64,000 nt of DNA from Brachyhypopomus gauderio (GCF_052324685.1 NC_135221.1:4962629-5026628); one strand, 5' to 3'. Counted from the first letter of the stretch, positions 16,750 through 32,045 are shown. The notes: generated from the letters alone by a model not told the origin. Translations and numbers: made by a program.

Positions 16750-16961
16750 CTAAGAAATGCTCGGTGAAGACAGGTCTGTGACAGCGGGACCGTGGCACAC
16801 CGGAGCAGCTCCACGCCTCCCCGCCTGCCCTCCGCCTCCACGGGGGGATGTCGGAGCTGCTCCGTCCGCTGCGCCCCGCTCCCACAAAGCCTTGCAGGAG
16901 ACCATACAATGAAATTTCGGCTTTTTTTTACGTTTCGGCGCCATTTTCGATTGGGTTGGAG
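16750..16961 (+). promoter_or_regulatory. CpG promoter and candidate first exon of the miR-15/16 host transcript
   Basis: A GC-rich island (about 16760-16910) precedes a YY1-like CGCCATTTT at 16939-16947 and a strong splice donor, GGAG|GTAAGTTT, after 16961. No protein gene follows on this strand before the two miRNA hairpins at 18.35 and 18.51 kb, so it is most simply the promoter and exon 1 of their host RNA. Transcription is inferred. Confidence 0.5.
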
Positions 16962-18339
16962 GTAAGTTTAGGGATTTTTGAGGAAATATTTTTCATGATT
17001 TTTTTAAAGTCTCACGTTGTCAGTTTGTAAAGAGTCTGATCGCCTTTTCTGAGTCTAAACGTCCGGACGAGGCGAATTTAAGCTATAATGGACCGTGTCA
17101 GCGACGTTTACCGAGTCAGCACATTTACCCTTCGGACAATTTGTAACTTTGCTTGAAAACGGAAGACGAAACGTTTTTTTCCGCAATAAGTATAATTAAA
17201 ACTTGCGCAAATTATCAGCACGCTTTACAACGTAATGCTTATAAGCGTGTGAATGTATATGACTTAAATAGTTCATTTAGCCTATGTGTTGCATTATGTT
17301 CTTGAGTGTGTTTTTCTGAAAAAAAAGAGATGTTTTTCCTGTTTAGGTTAAGATAATGCAAGTTAGACGTTTTAGCCTATTAGGGCTTAATTAAGGACAA
17401 TCTCTACACGACAGAGTAGACTATAGTTGATTAGTTAACTTCTCGATGTCCGGTCAAACTACACGTAGCCTGTATTTTTTGTGTCACTCAGTCTAATGAT
17501 ATTTCTAATATTTATTTGGATACATTATTCAAAATGTTGTACCTGCGTAGTTTGCAATATTGTTAATTAATTTGTCAACACCAGCCTGTAAGAGCATGTT
17601 GCTGGCTACTAGTCTGTTTTGGGGTCATGAGTGTATTAAGTTCTTAATGCAGTGGCAATGAAAGAAAAAAATAGATAAACACTGTACTAATCTATTGTTT
17701 ATCAGTTCAGTTTAGAGGACTATGATAAAGTTTGATATTCACATGCCTTGTACAAATGTTTCCTTTATTTCTTTCACACACATCGTGAATTTGGAGTACG
17801 TCAATTTTCATTGCACAATGCAGTTCTTTAATTTGGTAAGCGTTGCAGTAAGAACTTCACCACAAACTGACATGTAGAAACAGGGATGTGTTTGGTCTTG
17901 TCTGCCTCGCGCATGGCTCCAGTGTCACGTGTCTCACGGCTTAACTGATCGTGCAACGGCATTTTCAAGGAGTATGTATTGCAATAATGGTATTAGATGA
18001 GCAGCTACATTTGAGTCATTCTCGCAACGTCAATTATTCGTTGATTAAATATGGATTTATAATTCCTTTTTAATGAACAGTGTTTGTTTATTTCCAGGAA
18101 ACCCTTTCCCCCCATAACGCCCAAAGAGAGTAAGCAAGTTGAGGCCTGTCTCAAAGGTAATGCCTTATCCTGATGTTCCTCCCTATCCCTCTAGGGGGCA
18201 CTCTTCTCTCATTGAACTTGTTTTGCCATGTAGACCAACCATCGTATTTTGCTGGTCAGCAATTTCAATATACACGCAGGGATTGTGTTTTTTCCTTAAC
18301 ATAATTTTAGGAGTCAACAGTGCTTTTTTTTTTTTGTTT

Positions 18340-18425
18340 TGCTGGATGTTTTACTAGCAGCACATCATGGTTTGTAGTGATAATGGAGATGCAGATCGTG
18401 AAGGGCTGCTGGGAAAACTCTAGTG
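18340..18425 (+). ncRNA. mir15b: miR-15 family hairpin (mature arm matches miR-15b)
   Basis: The 5' arm at 18355-18376 begins TAGCAGCACATCATGG and carries the AGCAGC seed of the miR-15/16 superfamily; it matches remembered miR-15b throughout. The 3' arm ATCGTGAAGGGCTGCTGG pairs with it over about 20 positions with one small internal loop, leaving a loop of about 15 bases. The paralogue number is not assigned. Confidence 0.92.
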
Positions 18426-18497
18426 TTGTCTCCCGCCACACCATTTCACTTACACACACACGAGAGTAGTGCCTGCTCCACACCGTGAGGATGTCTG

Positions 18498-18582
18498 CAA
18501 GCTGTGTTATAGCAGCACGTCAATACTGGAGTTGAACTTTAAAGTATCCAGTGTTACACTTCTGCTCTAGTAAGGCCTGCCA
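18498..18582 (+). ncRNA. miR-16-like hairpin, 155 bp downstream of the miR-15b hairpin
   Basis: The 5' arm at 18510-18531 begins TAGCAGCACGTCAATACTGG, which has the miR-15/16 seed and a miR-16/miR-457-like 3' half. The 3' arm (18548-18569, CCAGTGTTACACTTCTGCTC) pairs at both ends of the stem with a central mismatch bubble typical of mir-16 precursors. It differs by a few bases from miR-16 and miR-457 as I remember them, so it may be a lineage-specific variant. Confidence 0.88.
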
Positions 18583-18784
18583 GCTCAATCTTGAACTGAA
18601 GTGTCAACAAAACTGTTAGTTTTGAGTGGGAAATGCATGTTTACTAGCTGTTTTACTAAACAGTATGTATGTATGAATAAATGATAAAGATGAATAAAAT
18701 TACCCAGAATTGCTGTTTACACCAGTGTTGCATTTAAATGTTCCCCCCTTTCCTGACCTGTTTACATTTGAAAAGAATCAGTCA

Positions 18785-20097
18785 ACCAGACAGGCTGTAA
18801 CCTTGATGTTTATTCTGTACCCATCAAAGTAGTGGGTTTAGGGCATTACACGAAGTAATCTTCTTGAAGGGGATTGCAAAAAGGAAATCGGGTTTAACTA
18901 CATTCAATACTACAGTGAGCCATTTGTGTAGCATAGGACCTACAGTTGGGAATATTACCATGGTGACCCAATGCCTATTGTTAAAAGCTTGGAGGTTTCC
19001 CTTCAAAACAAGTTGAACATTGAAAAACGAATGTGGTCAACAAATCAGATTTCTTTTGATTTATGTTTTAAATATCACACGACATTATTCAGTGCTATAC
19101 ATTTTTAATGAGACATCCTCAAGCCACTAATACAGTGGTCCACTACATGATCATGTGACTTCTTTGCCACTGTCTTCTCAGAAGTGGGATGGGGTTTGGG
19201 AACTGCAGGCAAGAGACACTCAAAGGCTCAATGCTACTTGGAATAATCAGTTGCCCGTAGAGACAGGGTCGCTCTACGCTTATTACGTCCGAGGCTAATT
19301 TTACAGCTAGTAATAACGTTTCTAAATTGAGAAAGTGGGTGATCGTCTCCCACTTGTTCATCAGTGTTTGGTAAAGAAAGGTACGAGTGTGTTACTGTGG
19401 CTATATGACTTGGCATATAAAGCACATTAACATGTCCCCTCTTCACAAAACTACGTTTACTTAAGCTGCAGTAAGCAGATGTATACAGGAGGCAGAATGA
19501 ATGTAATTACAGCTCACAGGAAAATGTAACTCATTAAAAAAGTCCTTCTCTGAATCATTCCTGCTTAACCCTCAATTACTGCACATCCAAATGAATAAAC
19601 ATATAGTAGAACTCAAAAATTTAAATGTTTGGCAAAAAATAAAAAATAAATGTTCACTGAGCAAGTACTTTAAATTGATCCTATTAAGCAGGAAAGAACA
19701 AAAGGTTTGGCTAGGTGTTCCCAAAAATTTGCTAAATGAATTAAATATTTAAGAATGTCTGGCAAGATTTATTTTTAACACATACAAACGTAATAAATTA
19801 AATAATTAAGCCTTCACCCCAAGATTTGCTATTGGTTATATTTTAGCCAAATACACTCAAATCAAATGTGACAGACAAGATATGCTTGTGGTCACTGAAG
19901 TGTCCTAGCCAATGGGGAGAAAGGTGAGCAAACGTGAGGTACTCCATGAACAAAACCGCCACACCTCACCAGAGACCCTGAAAGTAGGACCTGTAAGGTG
20001 AGCTGCACTCATGAAAAATACAAACCAGATATAAAATAGACACCAATAAAAATGAGACACAGCTAGGGGGGGGGGGGGGGGCGGCGTGCAGGCCGCC
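18785..20097 (-). other. hprt1 3' UTR
   Basis: This is non-coding sequence after the hprt1 stop. TTTATT at 18809-18814 (AATAAA on the minus strand) is a plausible poly(A) signal, giving a UTR of about 1.3 kb. A run of 16 G (C on the sense strand) at 20066-20081 lies only 16 bases after the stop. The tail faces the miR-15/16 hairpins about 200 bp away. Confidence 0.6.
20066..20081 (-). repeat. C16 homopolymer just after the hprt1 stop codon
   Basis: Sixteen consecutive G on the plus strand, read as C in the hprt1 mRNA, begin 16 bases after the TGA. C-rich 3' UTR tracts can bind PCBP/hnRNP-E proteins; function is not shown. The length should vary between individuals. Confidence 0.9.
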
Positions 20098-24332
<4,235 letters not shown>

Positions 24333-24560
24333 CTCCGTACGATTGTAAAAGTCGTGGCTACGGACCAGGATGGCCGACTGCTATCAGACTGCCCTCTTTC
24401 ACCCGGGAAGGTTTCCTCCCGTGACAGATTGTTTGAGCGCACTTTGTAGCTTCCGCTCGCCAGGGTGGGCGTGGCGAGCGTCGCTGGAAAGGTGGACAAC
24501 GTCCAACAGCCAATCACCGCTCGGGGAATTGAAGACCGCCCACTTCAAAGTAAGAGTTGC
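24333..24560 (-). promoter_or_regulatory. hprt1 promoter region, CpG-rich with a CCAAT sequence
   Basis: Sequence upstream of the hprt1 start is CpG-rich (for example around 24400-24520) and holds AGCCAATCACCGC near 24508. No TATA box is evident. This fits the GC-rich, TATA-less promoter known for HPRT1 in mammals. The start site is not located. Confidence 0.5.
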
Positions 24561-24599
24561 ATCAGAGACCCTACTACAGAACACTACACGAAACGCCTC

Positions 24600-25315
24600 T
24601 AATGCGCTATGAAATTAATGAAAATTATTTGGAGTTCGTTAAATTTGCATCGTATCCTATATTCCTGACTGCCAACTAATCGCCTTCAAGAATTATTCTA
24701 ACTACATACGAATTTAAAGCAGGGCGCCTGCTCGAGTTGTAATATAATGTGTAATAATAAGGTGTCGTGGATAGAACAAAAATTATGAGAATTAGTCATA
24801 ATTTTGCGTTAATGCAAATTAGTCATAATTTTGCGTTTGCGTTAGCGTTAATGAAACGCTGAAAGTACATCATCATACTAGACAAGGTCTGTTGTGTACG
24901 ACTGCCATCTAGGTCTCTTCTTCACAGTCAACAGTATATGGATCAAATACATCTGAAATTATCAGAAGCATGTTGATCTTTCAACATGTTCCCTCAGTGG
25001 TATATCTGCATTGTATAAATAACCCAATATTCTCTAACCCAGGCTTTCTGAGTTTCACAGTATACCAAGTAATGATCACCACGTAAGACGGGTTAAAGAA
25101 AAAGCACATGCTAGTCAACGATCTTTAATCCTGACTAAAGACTTAAGGAAGCCACAGATATTCAACATTACTCGTGATAATACAGTAGTAAAATATAATA
25201 CATGATACAAGAGAAAGTAAGAGGAAAAGATAATGTCAACCTTTTGACAGAATACAGCGACAGGCTTATTAAACTTCTTGATTTGGAAGAGACAGTAGAA
25301 ATAATTAGGCAGAAG

Positions 25316-25363
<48 letters not shown>

Positions 25364-25510
25364 CGGAGAAAGAAGCTGGACAAAGAAAACGTCCCCCAGT
25401 CTAGTCGCGTGGACTTCTGATGTACAATGGCTCACATTTTCAAATCATACAAAGTTTTTCAGATGCAGACTCCGTTCAGTCCTGGACCAAATAACATCGT
25501 TAATGAAGAT
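24600..25510. other. intergenic spacer between the hprt1 promoter and phf6 3' end
   Basis: The sequence is AT-rich. A short internal repeat (AATTAGTCATAATTTTGCGTT, in two parts) lies at 24790-24835. There is a 40-base A run at 25319-25358. I see no gene. Confidence 0.5.
25319..25358 (+). repeat. A40 homopolymer
   Basis: Forty consecutive A bases lie between hprt1 and phf6. It could be the tail of a retroposed sequence, but the upstream 100 bases match no repeat I recognise and I see no clear target-site duplication. It yields spurious poly-Lys/poly-Phe ORFs. Confidence 0.9.
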
Positions 25511-25880
25511 ACTCCATCCAAAAAGTGTTTTTTTATTTAAAGTATAGGGCTTGGCTCCATGTGTTGTCAAACACATCTCACAGTTCATTGGGATTTTGGT
25601 ACACACTGGACTCTCCAGTTTCATTTTTAAATGTCCATGAAAAATTGAGAAAAAGGTAAAGAAATGTATGGCTGGTTGTCCATGGTTACGGATTTTCTGG
25701 CAATGAGGGGAAAATTGTAAATGTTAATATTGTGAGCTGGCCTCTATGTTCTAAATGAGCACAATACAAAAATATCTTGTCCTTTTCTTCTGCTTATCTT
25801 CGTTCACCATCTGTTAAAGACAATCCTCATCATCAATATTTTATCGTCAAGTTCTTCTTAGTGTAATAACTGCTGTACCC

Positions 25881-25886
25881 TTTATT
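25881..25886 (-). terminator. candidate phf6 polyadenylation signal (proximal)
   Basis: TTTATT on the plus strand (AATAAA in the phf6 transcript) lies about 105 bases after the stop. A second candidate at 25532-25537 would give a longer UTR. Confidence 0.4.
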
Positions 25887-25991
25887 AGTTGCAAAATACA
25901 ATTTCCAGTCATGTGAACTAGAACCTTCTACAAGACAGGAAGTCATGCTGCCATACGTAGGATGCGTTTGGCGACACTTCCAGAATCTCAC

Positions 25992-28606
25992 CTAGTTGCC
26001 ATTAACTTGAGACGAAGGAGACGCCCCCCCGTGGTTGCTCGCAGCCCTCTCACGACTGCGGTTCTCCCTCTCCTCATCCTCTTCATCCCGCTCTTCGTTT
26101 CCACTGTGATTCTTACAGTACAGTCTGGTAAAAGGAACAAAACATCACAGTAGATGTACCAAGACAGGGTCTAAAAATGAACGTGTGACATGGCGCTTGT
26201 CGTGGGGACAGCCAAGGAGGGATTATGTAAATACTTTATTTAAAGTTGATTGGGGAATATCAATATTCTGCAGTAAAAATTCAATAACCACTATGATCCA
26301 CATTATGGACTCGTATTAGTCACAACTACGAAGACGACAAATGTTTTGATGCCACCTAGTGCCGACATGTGGCTTCCATCGCTTACTGACACCGTGTGAC
26401 GCTTTTCCTAAAACCAAAAGACATGATCAGCAGTTTACTTGTATATGCCTCTGGCCATGTTCTCTATGTACTTGGCCTTGTCCTGCAGGCCGCAGTGGTA
26501 GTGGTAGGTTTTCACGCAGGCTTTTATCTCGCATCCAATGGTGGCTCCAAGCTGGCCACAAAGGGTGCATTTCTGAAACGAAACCACCCCATTAGCAGTC
26601 AAAAATTAAACAGGTTTGAACCGCAATATGAAGAACATTTTAATAAGCCTAAGTCCACTATGCCTTGTAGAACAAATGCAGTTTTAAAATATTTTTTGAA
26701 AGCTTCTTGCATACGTAGAGCTATGTAACTTATTAGTAACCATACTTGAATTAATAAATGTTTAAAGTACAAACCTGATTAAATTATAAAGGTTAGTTAT
26801 AAAAGGTTGCAGTCAACCTTACACATCACAAAAATAACTCAATAATTCTCATCTCATAAATGAACTCACCATTCTTTTTCCTCTCTTTATTTCCTGGATG
26901 ACTGTTTTAATTTCAAAGTTCCCGAATTCTGCCCGTGAGCTGGTAGTGAGTTGGACGGTTCCCGAAGAGAAAAGCTGTCATACAAGAGCGGGTGTAACCA
27001 ATTAAGACCATTTAGACGTCTGAAGCTCATGGCTACATTTGCTACATACAGACTCACTTCCCTGAACTTTTAATATAATTCAGTTGAAATACCCCAAGTT
27101 CATAATCATAGTGGTTGATTTTTTGGGTTTTAAAACATTTAATGTCAGTGCTAATAAAAGTTGCAAACTGTCAAATCACTTAATGTCTGCAAGTGCTTCA
27201 CTACGTTTGCCTGAACGTGTTTGCTAAGTATGGGGTGACCCACCATGCACTTGTAGTGTGCTGCGACCTTTTTGCCGTTGTCAGAATGGAGCACACCGCG
27301 CGTCTGATTCTCCTCATCACCAGCATGGCAGAAACCACAACGAAGGCCCGACTCACTAGGACTGCCCCTCAGAGGGGACCGGTCCCGCTACATAAACGCA
27401 CAAAACAGAACAGCTACAGCCAACAGTAGCTAACTACTTGCTTCTAGCACTTTATACACAACACGATTTAATCAGACAATAATTAGGACAAAGAATATGC
27501 AAATTTTACATTTGAGGAGCTTTCCATTTCATCCAGCCCTTGCGAAGAGGTCGATCGGGCGTCATCCGATTGCCCACGAGACATGGCTCTGACTCTGCTC
27601 TTCTCGAACCTCCCCCTCCCTCTGTTCCTCGGCGGGGAGGAATCCGAATCGTTGGCTGCAACTCCTTGCTCCTCTAACAGTGTGTGCCCACAATTAACAC
27701 ATTTAGCGCAAGTAAAACCGAATTATAACTAACCAAAATTAAACTAACGGGAACTTATTACCATCGCTGGCGTCTTGGGATGCGTCACGATGTTTGCGAC
27801 AGTAAACACTACAAAAGAACACGGGGATAGATTTATAAAATGTGTAATGAATGCGAACGAACAATTCAGACAGAGAGAAGAAACAGAGAATGGAGGAAAT
27901 GGAGAATAGGAACAATCATTGGGTTTACAGGTAAATTCCCTGGGAGGGGTTCTCCTTGGTCTGTGCCTTGTCCCTCAGGGCACAGCAGTAGTGGTACGTC
28001 CGTCGGCATGTCTTAACATCACAGCCTATGGTAGCACCGGGCCGGTGGCAAGATGAACACATCTGTGTGGAGTAGGGCAGTTCAAAATGAGCTCTGGTCA
28101 CTTTTCTAATGCATCATCACCAAAATGTGAAAGTCTGAGCCCAGCCAGCGATGGAGTGCGCTTCACAAAGACGGCGTCTCGCCACTTGCCAGTTTGTTTC
28201 CTCTCTTGATCTCTTTCTTCACATCCTCGACAGAAAACCCCCCGATGTTTTCACTGTCTGAATGAGAGGTCACCAGGGCAGAGGAGAAAAGCTGCAGAGA
28301 AATTCACGAGTTAAATTTATGGAAATATGAAACGGAAGTGATGAGTAAAGCAAGTAAACAACTTTGACACGTTGCAATATGTTTTCATTTCAGTTTAGTG
28401 AGACTGGTCAACCTTTAACCAGATAACAGGTTCTGTCCCCACTGAACACATCTGATGTCACATGGTTCACTCACCATGCATTTGTGATGGGCAGCCACCC
28501 TCTGGTTGTCTGATACTAGCAGCTGGCCACACTCCTTCTCTCGGTTAGTTCTACAGAAGGCGCACTTTCGCAGACGCCCCGCTGTCCCCTTCTTTTGCAC
28601 CGACAT
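25992..28606 (-). CDS. phf6: PHD finger protein 6 (9 coding exons, complete)
   Basis: Minus-strand coding exons: 28606-28475, 28291-28190, 28062-27929, 27808-27762, 27673-27510, 27387-27244, 26974-26870, 26572-26439 and 26124-25992. They give 364 aa; human is 365. Two extended PHD modules are clear. The first runs from [17 protein letters not shown] through HHKCM, LFSSALV and [19 protein letters not shown]. The second runs from [17 protein letters not shown] through [14 protein letters not shown] and [16 protein letters not shown]. The linker keeps a basic patch ([12 protein letters not shown]) and [14 protein letters not shown]; the tail is acidic ([11 protein letters not shown]) and ends NGN. 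PHF6 is a nuclear/nucleolar chromatin adaptor that binds the NuRD complex and UBF in mammals. In the first module YHYHC has become YHYCC, at a position that is probably not a zinc ligand. The intron after 28190 starts with GC. The start is the ATG giving MSVQKKG. Confidence 0.97.
28184..28189 (-). promoter_or_regulatory. GC-type 5' splice site in phf6
   Basis: On the minus strand the exon ends AAACTG and the intron begins GCAAGT. GCAAGT is the classic non-canonical GC-AG donor. The matching acceptor CACACAG precedes the exon at 28062. The reading frame across the junction (RGNKL then MCSSCHRPG) fits only this site. Confidence 0.85.
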
Positions 28607-28626
28607 GGCTTCTTCCACACCTCCAA

Positions 28627-30019
28627 CTACAAAAGAGACTGATGCTGCCTGTGAACAGCACCGTACAGAAAGGGTGGGCCTTAAAATCGTATTTACATGC
28701 TTTTATGACTATCTGATCGTGGTGTGTGTAGTACCAGCAAAATGGCGATTTGTAATGTGGAAAGCAAGTGATGAGACATTTTATGCACTGTAACAAAAAC
28801 TAACTCACAAAACATGAAATAAAACTCAAATCTCCAATGAAATGGTAACATACAAGGTGTTTTATGTTACCTTGGCATGAGACATACGCCCAATATATTA
28901 ACCTATGTAAAGAGCATGTAGTTATATTTAATAGTTAATTAGATCCTACATTTTAAAATATAGATTCTAGATGCAAAATATTTAGGATGATTTAACATTC
29001 GTCAATATTAAGTCATTACCGACTCCCCACAAACCCACCAAAGTAACACAAGTTCCCAACAAAAAAAACTTATAATAAAAATCCATAGGCTTCTGAAACG
29101 CATGTAAATAAATGAAGCTAAAACAGCAAAAGGGGAAAAAAAACCATCAAGTGGAAAGAGTGGCGTAGCTAACACCAGCTCACTTCTGAAACTCAACGCC
29201 AGAAGACAGCCGGGCAGCTACCCGTCCAGCTAGCAGTCGAATCCTGTCAGAGTCCAGGTGACCGTTACAGCGCCGTTTCATGGGGTTCTAGAACGTCCGC
29301 GTGCTGTTACAACACGTTACTTGGGTTCGTAACGGCGTTCTCTAGCTCGCTTTGGCGCCAGCGGGCCTAGTGTCACCATAGCCGACCTGCTGGCTCAGAA
29401 AGGCGAGCAGCACGGCTAGCTAGGCAGCTAACGCGGTAGCAGCGCTAACACAACTAGCTAGAGCTAAACAGCAGCGGAACACAACGTGCACCGTGTAGTT
29501 TAGTCAAGTAACACAGCCAAGAACAAGATCACAAAGTCTCAATGGAAAGTAGAGAAACTAGAGGGCGAAGCTTCTTTTCCTGCATATAGACAAAGACGCA
29601 GAATTATATGCACCAAAATCTGAAACTGGCATGAAAATGCAAAATAAAATTCTTAAACTTTTTTGCATCTTAAATCCTGCTCACTCCACTGCCCATTTCA
29701 AAAGGGATATCTCCGAATGATAGAAAGATTAAAAGCACATCTTTCCACGAGCACTGTAGTAAGGCCCAAGTTGCTATACGACTTGAAACTGCACTTCAAA
29801 ACACTGGCATCAACTTACTTTGTGCACACACTACGAAACAAACCCCAAAACAATCGCTCGTTACATTGTTTCCACTGCATAGTGCGCGATGAACGTCCCC
29901 GCTCCGGGCGCGGAGACCGCCATACCCGACGCGTTACATCCAAACACCGAGGGAATAAACTACAGTGACTCCAGCCTCACAATCACGTTATATGGAAATG
30001 TCTGATTATACATCCTTAC
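28627..30019 (-). other. phf6 first intron (non-coding), with an internal CpG-rich segment
   Basis: This separates the coding start exon (5' edge at 28626, acceptor CTTTTGTAG) from the inferred non-coding exon 1 (donor at 30019). A CpG-rich, TAGC-rich patch at about 29200-29480 could be an alternative promoter. Otherwise AT-rich with no other gene seen. Confidence 0.45.
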
Positions 30020-30330
30020 CACTGGTGTCTAGCTCTATTTCTGCTGAATCGGGAGAGCACAAGATTAGTGGCGCGAGTTCCTCCTTTTACTGACAAACGA
30101 GCGGCTGCAGCTTGTTTCTGGCCATTGCGGCGCGTTACGTTGCACAGGCCGAGCTGCAGCAGAACGCACGTTCGGTCGCTCGCGACGTGCACGCCACGCC
30201 CCTTCAGCTCGCGCCGCCGCTCGGCACGCTCTCGCGCTCCGTCCGCGTTCTCTCTCCTCACTTCGCTCGAGTTCAAGAGTTTAGCCCGCGAGCACAGATA
30301 CACTGCGCCTCGAGTTCTCTACCTCCACAC
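30020..30330 (-). promoter_or_regulatory. phf6 non-coding exon 1 and CpG promoter
   Basis: A CpG-dense block runs from about 30060 to 30310. On the minus strand it ends in a strong donor, CCAGTG|GTAAGGATG, with the exon edge at 30020. This fits a 5' untranslated first exon of phf6, as in mammals. The precise start is unknown. Confidence 0.5.
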
Positions 30331-30396
30331 TGAAAGATCTGACCATTTTAGATTTAAAACTGAAAATGAGTGGCGCACGTAAAAAAAGAACAAAAT

Positions 30397-30515
<119 letters not shown>

Positions 30516-31128
30516 ATCTCACTGGAATATCATGATTCTAAAGTTCTAAAAAGGAAATGTAGAATAATGCACACAGAGCTTGACAAAGCATTTCTTTACT
30601 GCCTGCCAGTTCCGTACAGGCGCATTTATCGCTTGCCTTATGGTGAAGAGGTTTGGCTTTTAGAGTTTTGGAATGAGGTGGCATCGCTCACAGGGTTTTA
30701 CATCAGCAGAAAGTAAAGGGCCCGTTGCCAAAAAACCGTACCATCCACATGCACACACCCGTCTCAAAAGAAACTAAATGCTCATGTATGTTGTTCTGGT
30801 TTATAAGCAAACGCCGTCCTTGTTACAGTTTTTTCATATTATAAAACTCATTCTAGCTCATTTTAAAATGCATTTTATTTTTTTCTTTAAGCTACTTAAA
30901 AATAAAAATAAAAACACAACTGGTCAGCAAAATATTGTATTTAAAGCATTATTAAGATTGTTTTATCTAAGTAAGTTTTCCCCAAGAAAATATGCATAAG
31001 CTAAACAAAATTAACATTGTTCATATGTATATTAGTACTGTTTTGTACAGTTGTTGACCTCTGCCTGAAACGTCACGTTTCTGGAAATATTATGAAAATA
31101 TTATGCACACTCACTCGCTCACTCACTC

Positions 31129-31235
<107 letters not shown>

Positions 31236-31849
31236 TATAGAATATATAGAGGTGATGCTAAACAGACATAAACGTTTTAAGTTTCACACTTGTACAAATT
31301 GTTTGTTAATTGTATGACCTGTTTGTTTTGTATTGGCTTTATGATTATTCTTTATCATTTATGATTAGTCAAATTTCCACTCAAGTCACCACACTCAACA
31401 CTAATTGTGTATGAAATAATTATAGTACATAATATTCCTTAAAATCACCATATAGATATGTACAACTTCACTGGAACCTTTAATGATAATGTTGGGGAAA
31501 ATGTCAGGCTTAGACTACGTACAGATGTCTTCTACTGAAGTTATCCCAAAAATAATTTTCATTTCCATTGTCATACCTTTATTTAATTGTCTGCAGCACA
31601 ATAGAAATGTATTCCTTCCACTTGAAGATGCCTTATATGGTCTTGCATCCTGCTGTGTCTCTTTTTTTCTGGGAAATAGATTATCTGGTTCATGCATCAG
31701 TCACTAGGGTGCCACTAACAACAAAGTCATAAGGGTCCATAGCACAAAACCAAAATTCTTAAAAGTCTTGTGCCTTCATTTCACTATTCATAAACATGTC
31801 TCTAAACAATGTGCTGTATATTTTACATTTGTTTTATTATTTGTATAAA

Positions 31850-32045
31850 CATACCACTGTTATATGTCACTGTTGAACCCTTCAGCAAGAAGCTTAATGC
31901 TCTCAGCTCCAGGGCATCTGTGTAATGGCTAACCTTGCGCTCTGATCCCAGCTCCCAATGAAGCTGGAATATGCAAAGAGAAGCATTTCATTGCACTGCA
32001 CATGTGCATATTTGGCCAAATAAAGGCATTCCATATGGCCTAGAT
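31850..32045 (+). mobile_element. candidate dispersed repeat (retroposon-like 3' end)
   Basis: The segment has a style seen in many fish repeats: AACCCTTCAGCAAGAAGCTT, GCGCTCTGATCCCAGCTCCC, then AGCATTTCATTGCACTGCAC and AATAAAGGCATTCC. This wording, including the AATAAAGGC tail, recurs at the 3' ends of fish retroposons in my memory. I cannot assign a family. Confidence 0.5.

Larger units (their letters stand above)
16940..18600 (+). ncRNA. putative spliced host lncRNA of the miR-15/16 pair
   Basis: The model has exon 1 ending at 16961, an intron ending in a strong acceptor (TTTATTTCCAG, exon from 18098) and a donor AAAG|GTAATG after 18156. The two hairpins lie just downstream, probably in the next intron or exon. 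No open reading frame of note spans the exons. The position and orientation (convergent with hprt1) match mammalian MIR503HG/MIR424. Boundaries are provisional. Confidence 0.45.

Noticed and set aside
16750-16944. Minus-strand ORF starting MAPKRKKKPKFH
   Set aside because: It lies in a CpG island, has no downstream exons I can join and no recognisable family; more likely a chance open frame in a GC-rich first exon.
14600-18100. PLAC1 or a second FAM122 gene, expected from human synteny
   Set aside because: No exon resembling either was found between fam122b and hprt1.
25202-25420. Plus-strand ORF with coiled-coil-like start and poly-Lys
   Set aside because: Poly-Lys is the A40 homopolymer; the rest is short, AT-rich and without homology I recognise.
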